Assembly (NCBI RefSeq): GCF_021018805.1
Contig: NC_086248.1
Location: 58,719,485 to 58,783,484, forward strand
Direction of reading: 5' to 3'
DNA: 64,000 nucleotides
Source of the DNA: Prinia subflava
Lineage: Eukaryota > Chordata > Aves > Passeriformes > Cisticolidae
The notes under the pieces are model-generated. The model was given only the letters and a program-made list of their open reading frames with translations. It had not been told where the DNA came from and ran no database searches. Made by a program: the position numbers and the translations under genes. Shown here piece after piece: positions 25,801 through 40,800 of this stretch (within the stretch, counting starts at the first letter, position 1; every line of letters begins with the position of its first letter).

Positions 25801-28800
25801 TCTCTGTGGGTACAGCCAGAGACAGGCAGAGCATGGAATGGCTGAATCCTGCATTCTCCTGCATCATCTCTGCTTAAAGCTCAGGGGAAGGTGCTGAGGC
25901 TCTTCCTCAAAACCCAACCCCAGCACAGCAGAAGGCCTGGCCAAGGCTGCTGGCAGCAGAAGCTGCCCTCTGTGCCATGGTGTGAGGATGGCAGGACTGC
26001 CTCAGCCTGAACAGGCCTCAGCACGGGGCTTCAGTGCTCACTCAGTCCTCTTCATTGTTCAGTGGGATGCTGAGACACTGGCACAAGTATGTAGAATAAT
26101 GTAGCAGGAAGGAAAATGATAAGTTACAGTGCTCAGGCACTGGAATCAAACATCAAAGCTACAGCTACCTTAGCCTCACACAGGCATAAGGAAGGAGACT
26201 CACTCCTTTCAAAGCTCTTTTCTACCCCTGAAGGGAATGCAGAGAAACACTGATAAAAACCACTTCTTTTTTCTCTCTTGCTGGGGCTGAGCAGATTGTC
26301 TCAGCAGTGCTTCCCGTGTTTGCCATGAAGAAAGCAAATCAGCACTAGGAAGTGAGTCATGATAACTTGGCATCGCTGAGCACAGCCATTCCAGTGCAAA
26401 GCCAATGCACTAGAGCATACACAAAACAAATTCCAATGAAAAAACACCATCAAAAACAATTCCTTGCAGCAAAGAGTTACACATCGTGTGAAATAGAAAG
26501 GAACATCTATCAAAATTGTAAATGCTTCTCAAGCATAAAAGCCCAAAGACTGTACCTAAACAATATCTTCGACCATTCTTGTTCTTATCCAGAAACCCAG
26601 TGTGATATAAATATAAATGACACATTGCTTCAGGTAACAAATTATTACAATATCATTGGCGTTATGCTTAAAAACCTGTTAAGGAACTTTAGGATCCATT
26701 GGTTTGCTACTATCTACAATAATTGTTAGTGTTATTTTTTGCTCCTGCTACTCATGAAAAGAGGAAAATATCTGCAGGATCACCATATTATTTTCTCCAC
26801 CTACTAAACATCTGCAAGACTTGTTCCCTTATTCTTGGCTCATCTTTCCCAGTTTTCTTAGCGTGCTTGCTTGTCACTTGAACTGTTCACAAAAAGGAAA
26901 TGTAATAAACTAAAAGAAAGCTATAAAATGTATTTATAAAGTCCCTGCTTCATTATAAACTGTTTCTAATAGTTATGCAAGAGAAACTTACATCATTCTC
27001 TGGCACATCAGTCACTGTATGATGAGGATCAGGATAGTACTTCAAAAACTGGGCTACATAGGTCATGACAGACTTTTCATCTGGCTTTTCAACATCCACA
27101 TCTAGGCAAGTATAAAACATGGAAAATTAAATTTTTAGCTGAATGGCATAAAATGCTGCTTAAATGTCTAAATACTATGAATTAGCACATCTGGCTTAAG
27201 ACAAAAGTAGTTCAAACTTTTTTCAGCTATGCGTTAGGTACCTTCTGGGTCAAGAAGCCTTGGGATTCCGAGCTCTACTTCTGCAATTGTGAAGGCTTCT
27301 TCCAGGTTTTCTCTATTTGACCTTCCCCTCACTTTCTCCATGTCCACTAAATCTGGGCGGATGGCATGAATAACAGAATGAAATGCAACACCACTCCTCC
27401 AACTTTGTCCAAAATCTTTGATTTCAATTCCAACTTGCCTAAAGAATATAAAAGGGAAAGAAGAAGGGAACATCAGGACTACATGAAACAGAGGGGGAGA
27501 CATGAATGCTCCACCCAGTGGTTACCCACCATTAAACCTAAACCACTTGCTCCTGTAATTCCAGTCAGGTCAACTACAGCTCCATCTATCCACTGCATAA
27601 ATTCATTTCTGCCTATGAAGATACAAGTGGTTTTTTACCATATACATGATGTATTTGTCTCCAGGGGGCTTGCTAGTGCCAATCAGCCACGAAGCAATGA
27701 GCAATGGAGTGCCCAAAGTTCTCCAAGTCGTTAGATGACACACAGAGAGTCTGTGGATGCACACACTTCACTATTATAGCCCTCCCTACAAATCTCATTC
27801 CAATAAAACTGCTGCAGCCAATTAGGCACATCAGTATCATACAAATAAAATCCCAATAAACCTGCACTAATCTGTTATTTTTAAGATGATGGCATGAACA
27901 ATGACATCGCTGCTGTTTAGGGGAAACTATAACACACAAAATTTCTCAATGTTCTTATCAAAAGCAAGAATGACACTATAATTTCATATACCCAGAACAC
28001 TTAATATGCCCACTAAAAAATAAACACAAATGATCCAGAAACAGCAATATACAATAGGAAAGTAATGAGAACTGAATCACACTTCCGAATCACTTCTTCT
28101 TTTACCACTAATTCTGAAAGGCATGATGATCCACAGACAGCAAGATTGTTTTTAACTTTGTCTGAGCAAGCAAGCACCCTTTCAGGACACTAAGACTCTA
28201 AGGTAGTCTTGCCATTGGGAGGTTCAGGCAACAATAGGAGAGTAAAGCTTAATTCAAATCTCACTGTGATCAGTGAAACACTTTGACTTTAAGGAAGTGG
28301 TCCTTGCAAACTACAGTGTGAAGCAGGCCTAGGTGAAGCGTACCACTAGGTATCACTTGGCTTCTTTCAACATATTTTACCAACTCTTCCCAATAACACT
28401 GACAGTTTAATTTATGAATCCATTCTCATTTTCCTTGTTTGCATGTCTGGAAATAGAAGCGGATCACTTTCCATTGCCGGTGTCTTATCAACAAAAGTGC
28501 AAAGGAATAAATTCAAATTAGACTGCACTGCTCTATAAGTTACTGTATTCTACCTCTGCAAAAGTCTGAATCTTTGCAATTATATTTATTTTCTCTGAGG
28601 CACCATTCAGTAACTCACCATTTCCCCTCTGTATTTTGCACAATTGATGTCTTCAAAAAGCATTGATACTTTAATTCGGGCAAATAAATCCATGTTATTT
28701 AAACCTCTGATTTTCTTATTTTGAAAGCTGTCAAACTGCCATAGCATCTTTGATATAATTTATGAGGGGAATTAATGTCTTTTTGAAAGCTGAAACAGCA

Positions 28801-31800
28801 TGGGATAATTTAACAGAATTAAGGAAAAAAGTCTTAAGTTAACTAGACATAGCAAGAAACAACTCCAAAATAACTTGTATTAAGAAGAATGAAAATTCTG
28901 GGCAATTGGTGTAATAGCATTTCCATTGTATCAAAAAACTGCAGGTGGATATACAAAACTTTTCATCATTTGCCTTTTAACAGCAAGTGCCAGAATTTAG
29001 TGTTCCTACAAGCTTTCACTGAGGAATGCTTAGTCAGTGTGGTACTGGCAGTGTCACATCAAGTGTTTTGGCAGCAGGACCAATGCACTGTCATTCAGAC
29101 ATCTAATTCCCCCTTCAGATCCTCATTCTGTCAGAGATAATCCCATTCATTAGTCAGACACTATAAAATATGATCGCATGCAAAATTAAATAATTGTTTA
29201 ATACTTGATTTGTAGTATGGTAGTAACATTTAGCCGCCTCAGTTGTCAAAAAGAATATGGTGAGGGGCTCTATAATTATATATAGAGAAAGGTACTGTAT
29301 AAATATAGAGCAAAAGGGTGATCCCTGACTGAGAGAGTTTAGAATCTGATCAAAAAATCTTGCACTTAAAATATAAAATCAGTTCATCTGCCGTTTACTT
29401 ACTTTGCTGCTGTGTACTGTAACCATTTTAACAAAGCCTTCCTGGCGCTTCCTTGGACCTTGGTTACCACCTTCCGTTTGCTTGGGGGACTTGCAGTTTC
29501 TGAACTGACAACACTCTCCACAGAAGAAGCACTGCTAGACAAGGGCTGCAGCTGTGGGAGGTTGCTTGTAAGCTCTTCAATCTGCAGGGAAAAAAATGTT
29601 AATGAGCTCTTTGTACATAATCTCCTTCATTCACACCAGTTTCCTTAATAACTTCCCACTACAACTGTCAAAATAAAGTTGAGCAGAAGCTATAATTGTG
29701 TTTTACTTAAACATACACAACAGGAGCTTTAGAAACACTAATGGATGTGCCCAGGTGATGGTCCTAAATTTGGAAGCACTAGGCAATTATTGACTTCACA
29801 CCCTACAGCTAGAACAATACACAAGTGTGTCATGTTATCTATTATAGCAAATAATCACCAAAATAGGAGACAATCTCTTACATGTAGTTTGAGATCAGAT
29901 TATAATATAATCCACTCATTTCAGACGAGTTTCATTCAATTAAAGAATGGCAGTGACCTCAATGATGTCATACGGATAGTTTTTTACTTCCTGTTGTACT
30001 ATTCTGGCATAAATTGAACTGTTTTTACTCAGAGGTACCTTGTGAAGAAATAGTGAATATACTGCAGGCAAAGTGCATTAAAAGTGCTTGTTGAACATAT
30101 AGGACGGTAATTATGTCTTTCATCAAATGAAAATAATTAACTTGATTCTTTCAAGAACATTAATTTGATTAATAATTTGGTTCATTACATGACAAATCTA
30201 TATCCAGAGGATGCTGCAGGACTTTTTTTATGCCATCCTCTTAAAATCCAAAGTTGTCACATTGGAGAATGAGTCTGCCAGAATGAGTACCACAGCTCTT
30301 ATGGATTCTTGCTTTCAGTCATGTTAAAAATCTGTATCTGCCTGTGACAAATAAAGGAAAGGTCAAAACAGTGACAAAAATAATGCAGAGAATGAGAGTT
30401 TAAGTAAGCCTGAGAAACATAATCTTCTCTGTTCATTTCCACGAACTATAAATTAAAATCTAAATATCATTCTGACTAACTTCTATTCTGATGAACTCTG
30501 AACTACTGTGGTATCACAGAGGTTGGTGCTGAGGAGAACAGCATCCCTGAGACATCACAAGGGAGCCAAAGAACTCCATGAAGAAGAGCAATAAAATTAG
30601 TTGTTATTTTAAGTGTTGAACAGTGACTCACTTTGTTAACCCATATGGACAGGATTTAGAAGCCTGTTTTACCTCCCACCTAACTTCAACAGAATGCAAC
30701 TGATTTCTCCTCTACAAATTCAACCCTTTCTCAATCATCCACAGCTAAATTTCATCCTCACAGGTACCTGCATCTGCCAGTGAAATCACCACGTTTACAT
30801 GTATGGTTTGAGAATAATCACTGACTGACATCTACTGCACCAGAATTAGATGTTCAGCACAGTCACCACTGAGGTCGCTAATGATACTCGTAACAAGAAT
30901 CCACAATTCTATTACTTTCCTGTTCTGCTATGCTGTATTCTTTAGAGAAAAGCAGGAGAATATGTTTTGGTGATGAAGGAACTCTGTTCTAGGCAAAGAC
31001 CAATCTATTCCACAGACTAGTATCTAATTTTGCTCAATGTGAAGCACCCCCACGATCAACCGTCGCTTTATTCAGGATCAGACCCTCTGCAAATTATAAA
31101 GTGACTTAGCTATGGTGAAAGACTGGAACTACACCAGTTCATATAAAGTGATGATCTGAACCATTGTTTGAGCAAGCAAAGTATACTTGTGAAGTATAGA
31201 AAAACTGTAGTACCTGAAAATATAAAATTATGGTCCACACCAAGCCAAGCACAATAGAAGGCCTGCCATCAGCAATATCAGTTGAGTTTATGTTGACAAG
31301 CTTAATCTATATAGAAAAGAAAATGTGTTACCATCACACACAAAGAATAGCAAATATGAAATGCATTTCAAATAGGTTCTGTATTTGAAATGCATTTCTG
31401 CAATCAAAGATCCTCAGTTAAAATACCCAAATACCGAATAGTGAAATTTTACATTTAGAGAAGTATAATTTCACATTTAGAAAGATTTTGCAAGTAATGT
31501 ACAATTTTTAAGACCAATCCATTATATTATTTGTAGAAAAAATAATTTCAAGCAGAAAGAAAAAACAAAAATTAGATAGAAACACTGTACAAACCGGAGA
31601 TCCTCTGTATACGGACTAGCACCATGGAAAGCAAAAGGAAAAATATGACACAAAAATAAATTTTAAATGATTAATTATTAGGTAAATGCATTAATCTATC
31701 TTTAATGCAAATAAAGCACATTTTTAGCACATCTTACAATAAAATTTAATCAAGAGAGCAAATTAACTCACTCAGCAGCAGATTTTAAATTATGCAGGTG

Positions 31801-34800
31801 TTTCTTGATATAGTTCTAACTCATGTGTAATGAAAGGAGAAAAGTGAGTTTAAAAATAAAAATATGGAAAGGAAAGGGGTGGAAAAAGCATAAAAGAAAG
31901 AAAGAGAAAAAAGAATGTTAGGGTTCTCCTGCAAAGAGGGCTTTATTGTAAAGGATATCACAACCACTGATTAAGGCCCCTTTGCAAGACAAGCCTAACA
32001 ATAGCTCTTTTTAAAAACAGAGTGGGAAAAAATTAGTTGTCCAAGGTCAAATTAAGTTTTTCAACAGAAATGGGAACAGATTTCATGACTATTAACTCTC
32101 AATTGCTAATCTACAGTCTGAATAAAATATCACCCTAAAATAAGTTTGTAAGATAGAAGGAAATAAAGAGGGGAGTATATGATAAAGAAACTAACATGAA
32201 GATAATGCTCAGGGAAATGAAACAAAACAAGCAGCACTGGAAAGTTAGGAACTATGTTAGTACTTATTTCCTCAGCAAAAGTAAGAGTCAGACACCAATC
32301 ATGATAAAAATATGAATGACTGGCAAAGTGCCCATCTGCTACAAGCTTGTTCAAGGACAAAGGCTGTGCAAAAACCTTGGTGAAGAGTCTAAAGAGAAGA
32401 TGGAGAATGACTTCAAGTGACCTCATTTTTCTCTCCAAAACAGAGAAAATACTGCATTTTTCTGAATCAGCAGCTGGAAATCCACTAGATAAGGTCAAAT
32501 GCAAACAAAATGTTGTCCAGACCTCTAGGTTTTTTTCCAAATTAAACCTGCACAGGCTGCTTTGGAAGAGGCACAAGTCCCCACAGTTTACATTTTCAAT
32601 GCTCTCCATGAAGAAATTGACAAAATTCTAGGAAAACTGGCATTACTAGTTTCTCCACCAGCCAATAAGGGAAAATTTTCTATTTCCTATCTTAAAATAA
32701 TATACCTCATTCTCTCAGCTGGACCAATTCCAAGAAAAGATTTTCTTTTTCTAGAAAGTGAGGTTATTTTAGTATCTATTACAAATCAAAAGATTTACAG
32801 GGACTCACTTCTGATTAGGCTACTGTTCACAGAAGCACAACCTATCTAGTCCAGTTACTGAGTTACCTTTATCTTATACAACGTTAAGATGGATCTAGAA
32901 CTAAAAATAAACTTTTCAGAACCACAAGAAAACCAATTTTGCCCAGAATAGTATCTGTTAATTGCAAACTGCAGTTTGTAGTGTAACAGGAGTATCAGCA
33001 GAAGTCTCTTTGCACAGTGAAAACAGGAAGTTGATTAAATGTGTAATGAGTTTTATTTACTGGAGAGCCCAGAGAGGAAGGAGATCCTGTCTGTGTATGT
33101 TGCCCTGAGTACAGCCCAGGGATGGCCTCCAGCTGCTGAAGGGGCATTTTTGTCTGAACAGTGTCTCCACCTCCTCTGGGAGGAGAAGGGTGACAGGCTG
33201 GATAGATGCATCTTTAGCTTGGATTCAGCTTACGGAACACTGCTGTTGACCACCCTGACACCCTGCGTATTTCCAGCTCCCTCTAAAACCAAATCTGTGG
33301 GACAGGGACATTAACACAACTACTAAGACAAGTCTGGACAAAAATACTGAGATGTCAGAAGGAACAACACAGTGCTCTGGCAATCTCTCTTGATCCTTGG
33401 CAGGGCCAGTTTCCCAGCTGCACTGCTACAGAATTTCTGGGATCCAAGCTGGGTCACGCACCACGCTGTGACAGGGAAACTGAGGAAGCGTGGGTGCTTT
33501 GCTCTTCGCCCCAGCCTTGTCTTATGCTTTCTATTAACAAACTATACTTCCTCAAATAGGTAGACTGTGAGGTAAAGTGGACTTTTGCTTCAGAAATACA
33601 TTTGTCTTTGCTTTGATTATACATTCTCAATTTTTAAAAATTCTCTTTTAGATTTATTTTTACGGGTATCTGCTAAGGTTATTTCCCATATAACATAACT
33701 CTAATTAGGTCTAGATGTCAGAGAGTCAAAGATAGGGAAAGACTGCCAAAATCCAACAACTCCCAGTGAACAGCATTGTGGAGACATAAAATTCATCAGG
33801 TGTAATATCTGCATTGACAAAAATTGAAGTAAAACGCAGAAATTAGGGGACAAAATACCTATAACCTAATGGAAAAATCCAGATCTGAGTTATTACAGTA
33901 CAGAGTGAAGTCAGTAAAAAGGGTAGAACATATATTGCTTTTATATGATATTCACAGCTAGATGAAAGTGAGATTTTAGGTTTTCTTTTTATGTTAAATT
34001 TCTTTTTTTTTTTCTTTTCTAGAACAGCCACAGCACTGACTGTACCAGAATAAATCCAGGAATTATTCTGAAGTCCTAGCAAGCTAATAAGGGGTCACAT
34101 TGCCCTAAATTTTCCTATCTGTAATTTCAGGGAGTAGATTTTTGCATGTAAAAGCTACTGAAAAATAGAAATTTATTTTTCTAAATTATAAATTAGTGTT
34201 TCTCCTGAACTAAAGTTCATTCTTTGCTGAGAATAAGTCAATAAGAACTTTTTAAAAAAAAAAGGAAATCTTCCAAGGTGATTCATTATTAATTAAAAAA
34301 AAAAAAAAAGACAAGCTTCCCTCTATGCATTGTCATAGTGTTGGACCTTACAATTTTTATTTTACAGCAGCTTTTAGGCACTGTGTAGAAACTGAAGGCT
34401 GCATACATAGCTCAAATTTTGGAGAATAAAAAAACAGATGGGTGGATACAAATCATATTCTTATGGAGACAAACAAAAGAAAAAAGTAAAACCAGGGCTA
34501 AGTGCTACCATACCTACCCGTCTACCTTCTAGAAACTTCAGAGCTGTGCCAATGTTGGCAACCCAGTGAATTCTCTTCAGCTGACGTCCCTGCTCACAAG
34601 GCTTAAAGAGAAAGAACAGATTAAACTTCAGTTAGATTTATGTCAGTTTGCTTCAAAAACTGAACTTCCAGATTTATTGTCAATGCCTATGTAAAAATGC
34701 TCCTTGGAACAGCGAAACTGTTGAATTGTCTCTTTGCATACACATCAAAGGGAGGAATGGCAGACACAGGGGACACAAGTGTGATAATTCCATTATAAAA

Positions 34801-37800
34801 AAAATATATATGTCTTAATTTCAGGATGCAAACTGTTGGCTTCAATCTGTAAACATCATTAAATCAGAGAACTTTTCTTCTAATGTAAAATTATTACTGG
34901 TATTTTTGTACACATGGAAATACACACATATATATGGGTGTATACATAGACATGTATTTGAGAGAATATAAAATGCTCTCAGTGAAATATTTTTGCCTGC
35001 AATGTATAAGTCAAAGTGGTTATTTTTAAAAATCAGTTTGCAGTGAGGACACTTAACCTAAGAATTTTCATCCCGTCTCTCTAGTACCTTATTGGCAATT
35101 AAAACTAACTTCCCAGTGAACAATGAATTTTGCTGCACTTAGGACATGTAGGCTATAAAAAGACAGAATTTTTTAAATTCAATCAAGAACATATGCTAGG
35201 TTTCTAATACTCGAACAGTGGAATTTAATTCCGCAAGGAATTTTATATTGTAATGCAAATGTGCAACTATTGTAATTTAAATTCCCATTCAGGATGTTAC
35301 AAATTACTTTAACAAAGGCCTACTATAAATTCTGAATCCCTCTTGCAGTTACTACAGGCTGGTGTACATAACCTTTAAGTTCACCAGACATTATTCTAGT
35401 TTTGGAATATATCTTGTCTTTCCCTAATTAACACAGGCAGGATACAATCCAGTGAATTTCACTGTAACAGGTGCCATCATTAAAATTCTTTTCCTGTTTT
35501 ACTACTTCTGGTTTGCCACAAGAGGGAGGCTTTCTGTCTCAGACTAACAGAAACTGAAAGGGAAATATTTCAATGGCGCAGAAACACTCTGAGAAGTACA
35601 GCTTTATCCCATTTTTCACAGTAAAATCACTTCTGCGGTTTGACTTACTGCATAATTTTGGGGTTCACCTGCAATCAAAACAGAGGTGAAGTATGAAAAG
35701 GAGAGCAAACCGTCTGCATGGGAGGGAGCCTGTAACACCTGAGCCCTGGAGCTGGCTGAACAACAGACTGCACTGCTCCTTCAGATGCTGCCACCTCATC
35801 TGTGAGCTGGTTTGGGGAAAGTCAGAGCCCCTGGCCTAAAATCCTTTCAGTTTTCTCCTCCATGCACAGAACTAGCCTGCCTCCCAAAAGACAGCCTATT
35901 TGCTGTGTGCACACTGTCCCCTCTGTACATAACTGGGCTGTGAAAAAGCCATTTGGCATCATTTAAGGTTCTTTACAGTAGCAGAGCAACTGTCAGGCCA
36001 AATGGATATAAGCCCCCAAGAAATCTGAGGTGCTTGTATGAGGTTTTTTTGAGAAAAAGCCATAAATTTAACAAGAAAAGTCTCAATTTTTTTCAAGATG
36101 CATAGAAATAACTTGCTGTTTAGGCCTTGATTGTGTCATAGCAGCAAAACCCAGAAGAACTGCAAAGACTAATACAAATAAGAGATTTTCCTGAGCTACA
36201 TGCCAAAATTAATAAAAAATGCATGCCATCAAGCATGCCTGTAATAATCTGTAACAATGCTTTGCAATCAGATAATCCACTAGGGTGGAAAACTTATTTT
36301 CCTATGAAGGAGAAAGTTTTTTTACAGTACAGAAATATAGAAACTTCTCAGAATATGGTATCCCACAGAGATTATGCAACTATCTTGTATATTTAGGAGG
36401 AGGAAAGTTCTTACCAGCTTCTGCCCTGAAAGAACCTCCAAAAGGGCAATTAGCATTACCCCATCTTTGATATCTTCAAACAGGTCATTCACCAGCATGG
36501 GAGGATTGCGCTGAAAAAGGGAGAAGGTTTCAGATGTTATGAAGGCTCACAAGTATAACGTTCTAACTCCATTCCTCTTGAACAGAAACCCAAAGAGAGT
36601 GGCTGGTCCCCTTCTTTGTGTTTTATCATGTTTAATGTCAACATATCCTTTAACCACTGCTTTGCCACCACATTGTTTATATAACACTTCTGGCATAGAG
36701 CTGTAACATTTTGTGGATTTCTGCAAGTGATGATACAAAGGAAAAACCTCCTGGCCACTGCAACAAGCAGGGAAACACACCAGCCAGTATTCTGGCTCTA
36801 CAAAATATGCAGAACTTACAGATGTACTATTATAGTCACATTTCAACCCGTCAGACTATTTTCCCTCGTGTTAAGTATTTCACAGAAATTTCACTCTCTC
36901 AGTCCAAGCAATAGGAGGAGCTGTATGAAGGGAAGATCCCTAGAGTGTAGCAGGTTGGGTGATGCTGCCACTTTCTCACGGCTGAGAGTTGTTACACTGA
37001 GTTGCTGTATTTCCTCTCCTCTCCTCCAGCCTTGCAGGCTTCGGGTGCTGTCAGCAGTGCCTCAGCTCCTACTTAAGACAAACTGCTTACCAAATGTCTT
37101 TATCTTTACAAGAACAACAATGACAGCACTCAAAAATATGTAAACAGATGATCTTTTAGAAATTTTAAGTAACAAAGTCACATAATAAAATTCTGTATTC
37201 TTAAATGCACCCCAGTTTGTGGAATTACGGCTCTCGGCTGGTCAGTAGTTTAATGACCACAAAAAGTCTCTCAGAAACAAAAGTTTAAACTTGGTCCAGC
37301 TGACAAATAGAATAGGCATCCCCCAGCTTCCATCAGCTTGTGAGAATTCATATACCTTATGATGGCGATCATGATCATAATAATGATGATGATGACGATA
37401 AAAACAATGATAATAATACCAATACCTGCTCATTCACTAAAATTACAATGAAACTACAAAATTCTTGAAACTACTTAAGGCTTAATAATTTACTTTTGAG
37501 ATACTTTTTAAAAGAAGTGCTTGCACAACAAATTATCTATTACTTTTTTTGTGTAGGAATAGAGATTTGAAAAGATGAATCTAACAAATGAAACATTGCT
37601 CTTGAAAAAGTAAAAATGCAGTAACAAATCAGGAGAAAAAAAAAAGATTCTGTCTCCCCAAATCAAAAAAATTGTTCAGCTTGGATAAAGTAGTATTTCA
37701 ATGAAATATGGCATAAAATGACAAAAGAATTCCTCTGCTGGAAGCAGACTTCATCTGAGATTTGACATGCTCTAATAGTCACATTAATAGAAGAGCCTAT

Positions 37801-40800
37801 TTTCTCATGTATATAAAATAAAGCAGCACTACAACTCATTATGAGGATATATTTAGTCATAGTTCTTTTTTATTTCCTAGAAATGCAATAGATAATATTC
37901 TTCCTTGGATCATGTACTTCCTTAATATAACACCAAAGAAATCAATGGAGCAAGTGGGTCACTGAAGATTAATTTGTCCCAGTCTTGCATCACAGGCAGT
38001 TGACACAAATGCAATTAATTTTCCTCACCTTCTGTGTTATCATCTCCTGTTTGAAGCTTGGAGCAGCTTTGGTTTTATCAGAGTTACCACATGACAAAAC
38101 ACTGAAGAATTATGTGCTGAAATAATTCAGCCATAAAGACGAGAGGATCACAGCAGCTGCCATCCTAATCTAACAGGAGGTGCAGGCCTGGAAAAAAACA
38201 CCTACCCAAGTGCCCCAGTAGTGAGGTTTGTGTCTTGAAATTGACTCTACAGCAAGGAAGAGAGATGGGTTTCTTACAGTGGGCAATTTAGGATACCTTT
38301 CGATTGAAGGGTGAGATTTACAGTAGCCTGTGATTCTGGTGCTCATAATGTGCTTGCCAGATCACCTTTTTGAGCATAACACAGCTCCTTTTTAACCTAT
38401 GTGCTTTAGTATCCTTACTCACAAATCCAGGTAGAGATCAGAACTTGTCTCATCCTAACATGAAGCCAGAAGTCATCTGGAGTTCATCTGCAAAGCAAGT
38501 CTGGGAAGCACTTCTGGTTTCCCCAGCTTCACTCTGCAGTTAAAACCTCTGATCACCCAAGCCAAAATCTTGCTCTGAACCACCTTTCAATAGTATTGAC
38601 CTAAACTACAAAAAACTGGATTTACACCCCAACTGAGGCTTGGTACTATGGTGAGGTAGTGAAAGCATCCCAAGGAAATTAACACTTACATTACCTTCCT
38701 ACTTGAATCAAATACTGGTTTGGGGAAAACCAGCTGTAGAGAAAGCACTGAATAAGAGGAAAAGCAGAAAAGAAACTATCAACCTCCAAAGTTGGTAAGA
38801 GCTGCTGCTCTGAAGTGTCAGAATCACAACTCAGCAATCTGAAATGTACTTTTGGTTGCTGGAAGGTGGCATAATTACAAACACAGCCAGTGTTTAGCAG
38901 CACACATCATGGATCCTTCACCATTAAAACTGGAAGAGAAGATCCTGTATAAGATTCCTCTAACAAGGAAATCTAGTTAATTATACAGACTGTGTTTCTC
39001 AATACATTCTCAGTAATACACTAGATAATATAATATTTTACATTACATTATATGAATGTTAACACCTAATTACAAACTGGTTACACTCTCATCATGTTTC
39101 ATAAATCACCTTTTTTTTTTTTAACTACTTTGGGGACATAAGCATAGAATTTAGATGATGATGACGATGATGATGATTTCAATCTCAGAAATATGGAACA
39201 AGTTATATTTCTAGTGGCATATATAGAAAAATAGACTCCTCTTTTACACAATTACAGATATTAATCTTATTCCCTATGCTGATACACACACTAGTTGATA
39301 CTGAGAAGTTCACATGTGCTTATTTATTATATAATGGACCATTGCACAGGATGGCTTAAGCTATTTCAATGTTTTCTAGCAGATCCTCCACTGATATTAA
39401 CACATCTTGTATTGGAATGGGTAAATACCTACTCCTTGGCTGCATATATAATGTCTAATGAAGTGAAAGATGAAGGTGAACACTGATTACTTATTAGCCT
39501 CCAGAGAAGAAAGGTTCGGGGTTTTTTACAGGATTAGGATAGATTGGAAACTTTAGTGATTTAGACTTAACAACTATTCACTTTGTTCCTTAATGCACTG
39601 ACAAAATACTAATTGTAAATCAGGAAAAGCAAGGAAAGAAAATGAACTTAAATTTTTGCAATTTTAAAATGTTGAACATACTTCAGTTTTTGGCTTTTTG
39701 CACGTAGGTATATAGCCCTAGCAATGCAATCACCTGCAATGATCCTAATACACTCTATTTTGAATTTTGGAAAGCCTGTGCAAAGAATGATCCTGTAATA
39801 CTAAAGAAAAGCAATTATAAACTTTCTCAGCAAAATTTCTTGGCAGAATTCAGAATATACTTCAATGAATAATGAGACATTAAATCTACAACTTGTCAGG
39901 TGGTCCACACTATGATTTTAAGTGCCTCAGTATTTGATCAAGCTTTTTTGCAAGCTTCTTCAAGAAAGAAAAAGTGAATTAAGATTAATGATCTGATATA
40001 TACTGCATTGAACGAATTCTGTTAAAGATTCTTTTATTGCAGCTTATCCAGTCACAGCAGTCTAGTTTATAGCGATAATACTTAGGAACAGTCATGTCCC
40101 AAGGAGGGAGTCACACTCAAAACATGTAAATTTACGTGATCTGGAGTAGGAATACGAATTGAAAGAGAACAAATCTTCAAGTATAATAAACTAGATTTTA
40201 GTCACATTAAATATTTATTCAAATAATTGCACTTAGAACTGATCATAAGTGGGAACTGTGGAAGAAATGCTTTGTATAAACTTATTGCTCTTAAAACTTG
40301 TCTAATTTGCTGTAGTCTCCAGGAAATATTCTGAATGACCTAAAGAACTGAACATTGGTACATACAGAAAAATACTTAACTGATGAGCCTGAAAAAAAGA
40401 CTTTTACTAGACCGGCAATCTCTAGAAATTCCTCCTTGTACACAGTAAAATAAGTTTTGTAAAATCCAAACTTTAGATATGGAACAAACATATATTTGCT
40501 AAGCTTTACTCTTTTATTGCAAGACTTTTTCTTGCATTTAATTTCTCATTTGCATCTTTTCTACAGGAATCTTTTCCTCACAGCCTGTACTTAACTTCTC
40601 TAATGAGTAAATCATACTACACAAATAACATGATGCATCTCCATCATAATGAAAGCCAATGCAGACATTGAAAACTATTTTTGCTACATTAATTTTCAAA
40701 TAATCTTTCAAAAACTGTTGAAAAAAATGTATGAAAATCTATCCACATGCACAAACAGGAAAAATTCTACGGAACTACTGAATTTGTCTCTGCAGGGAAA

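Larger units (their letters stand above)
31307..34517 (-). other. Intron 3-4 (3.2 kb)
   Basis: It holds the perfect hairpin at 31358-31398 close to the exon 4 acceptor and an A15 run at 34295-34309. A GC-richer patch at about 33050-33500 is unrecognised. Confidence 0.86.

Noticed and set aside
26352..26729. 125-codon plus-strand open frame near exon 7
   Set aside because: Intronic on the opposite strand from SYNE1, composition-driven, no motifs.
32130..32609. Longest uninterrupted open frame in the window (159 codons, minus strand)
   Set aside because: It sits inside intron 3-4, has no recognisable domain, codon pattern or splice context, and reads as translated AT-rich DNA.
36727..37143. 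138-codon open frame on the plus strand
   Set aside because: Intronic, overlapped by other chance frames, with no known motif and no promoter or polyadenylation context.
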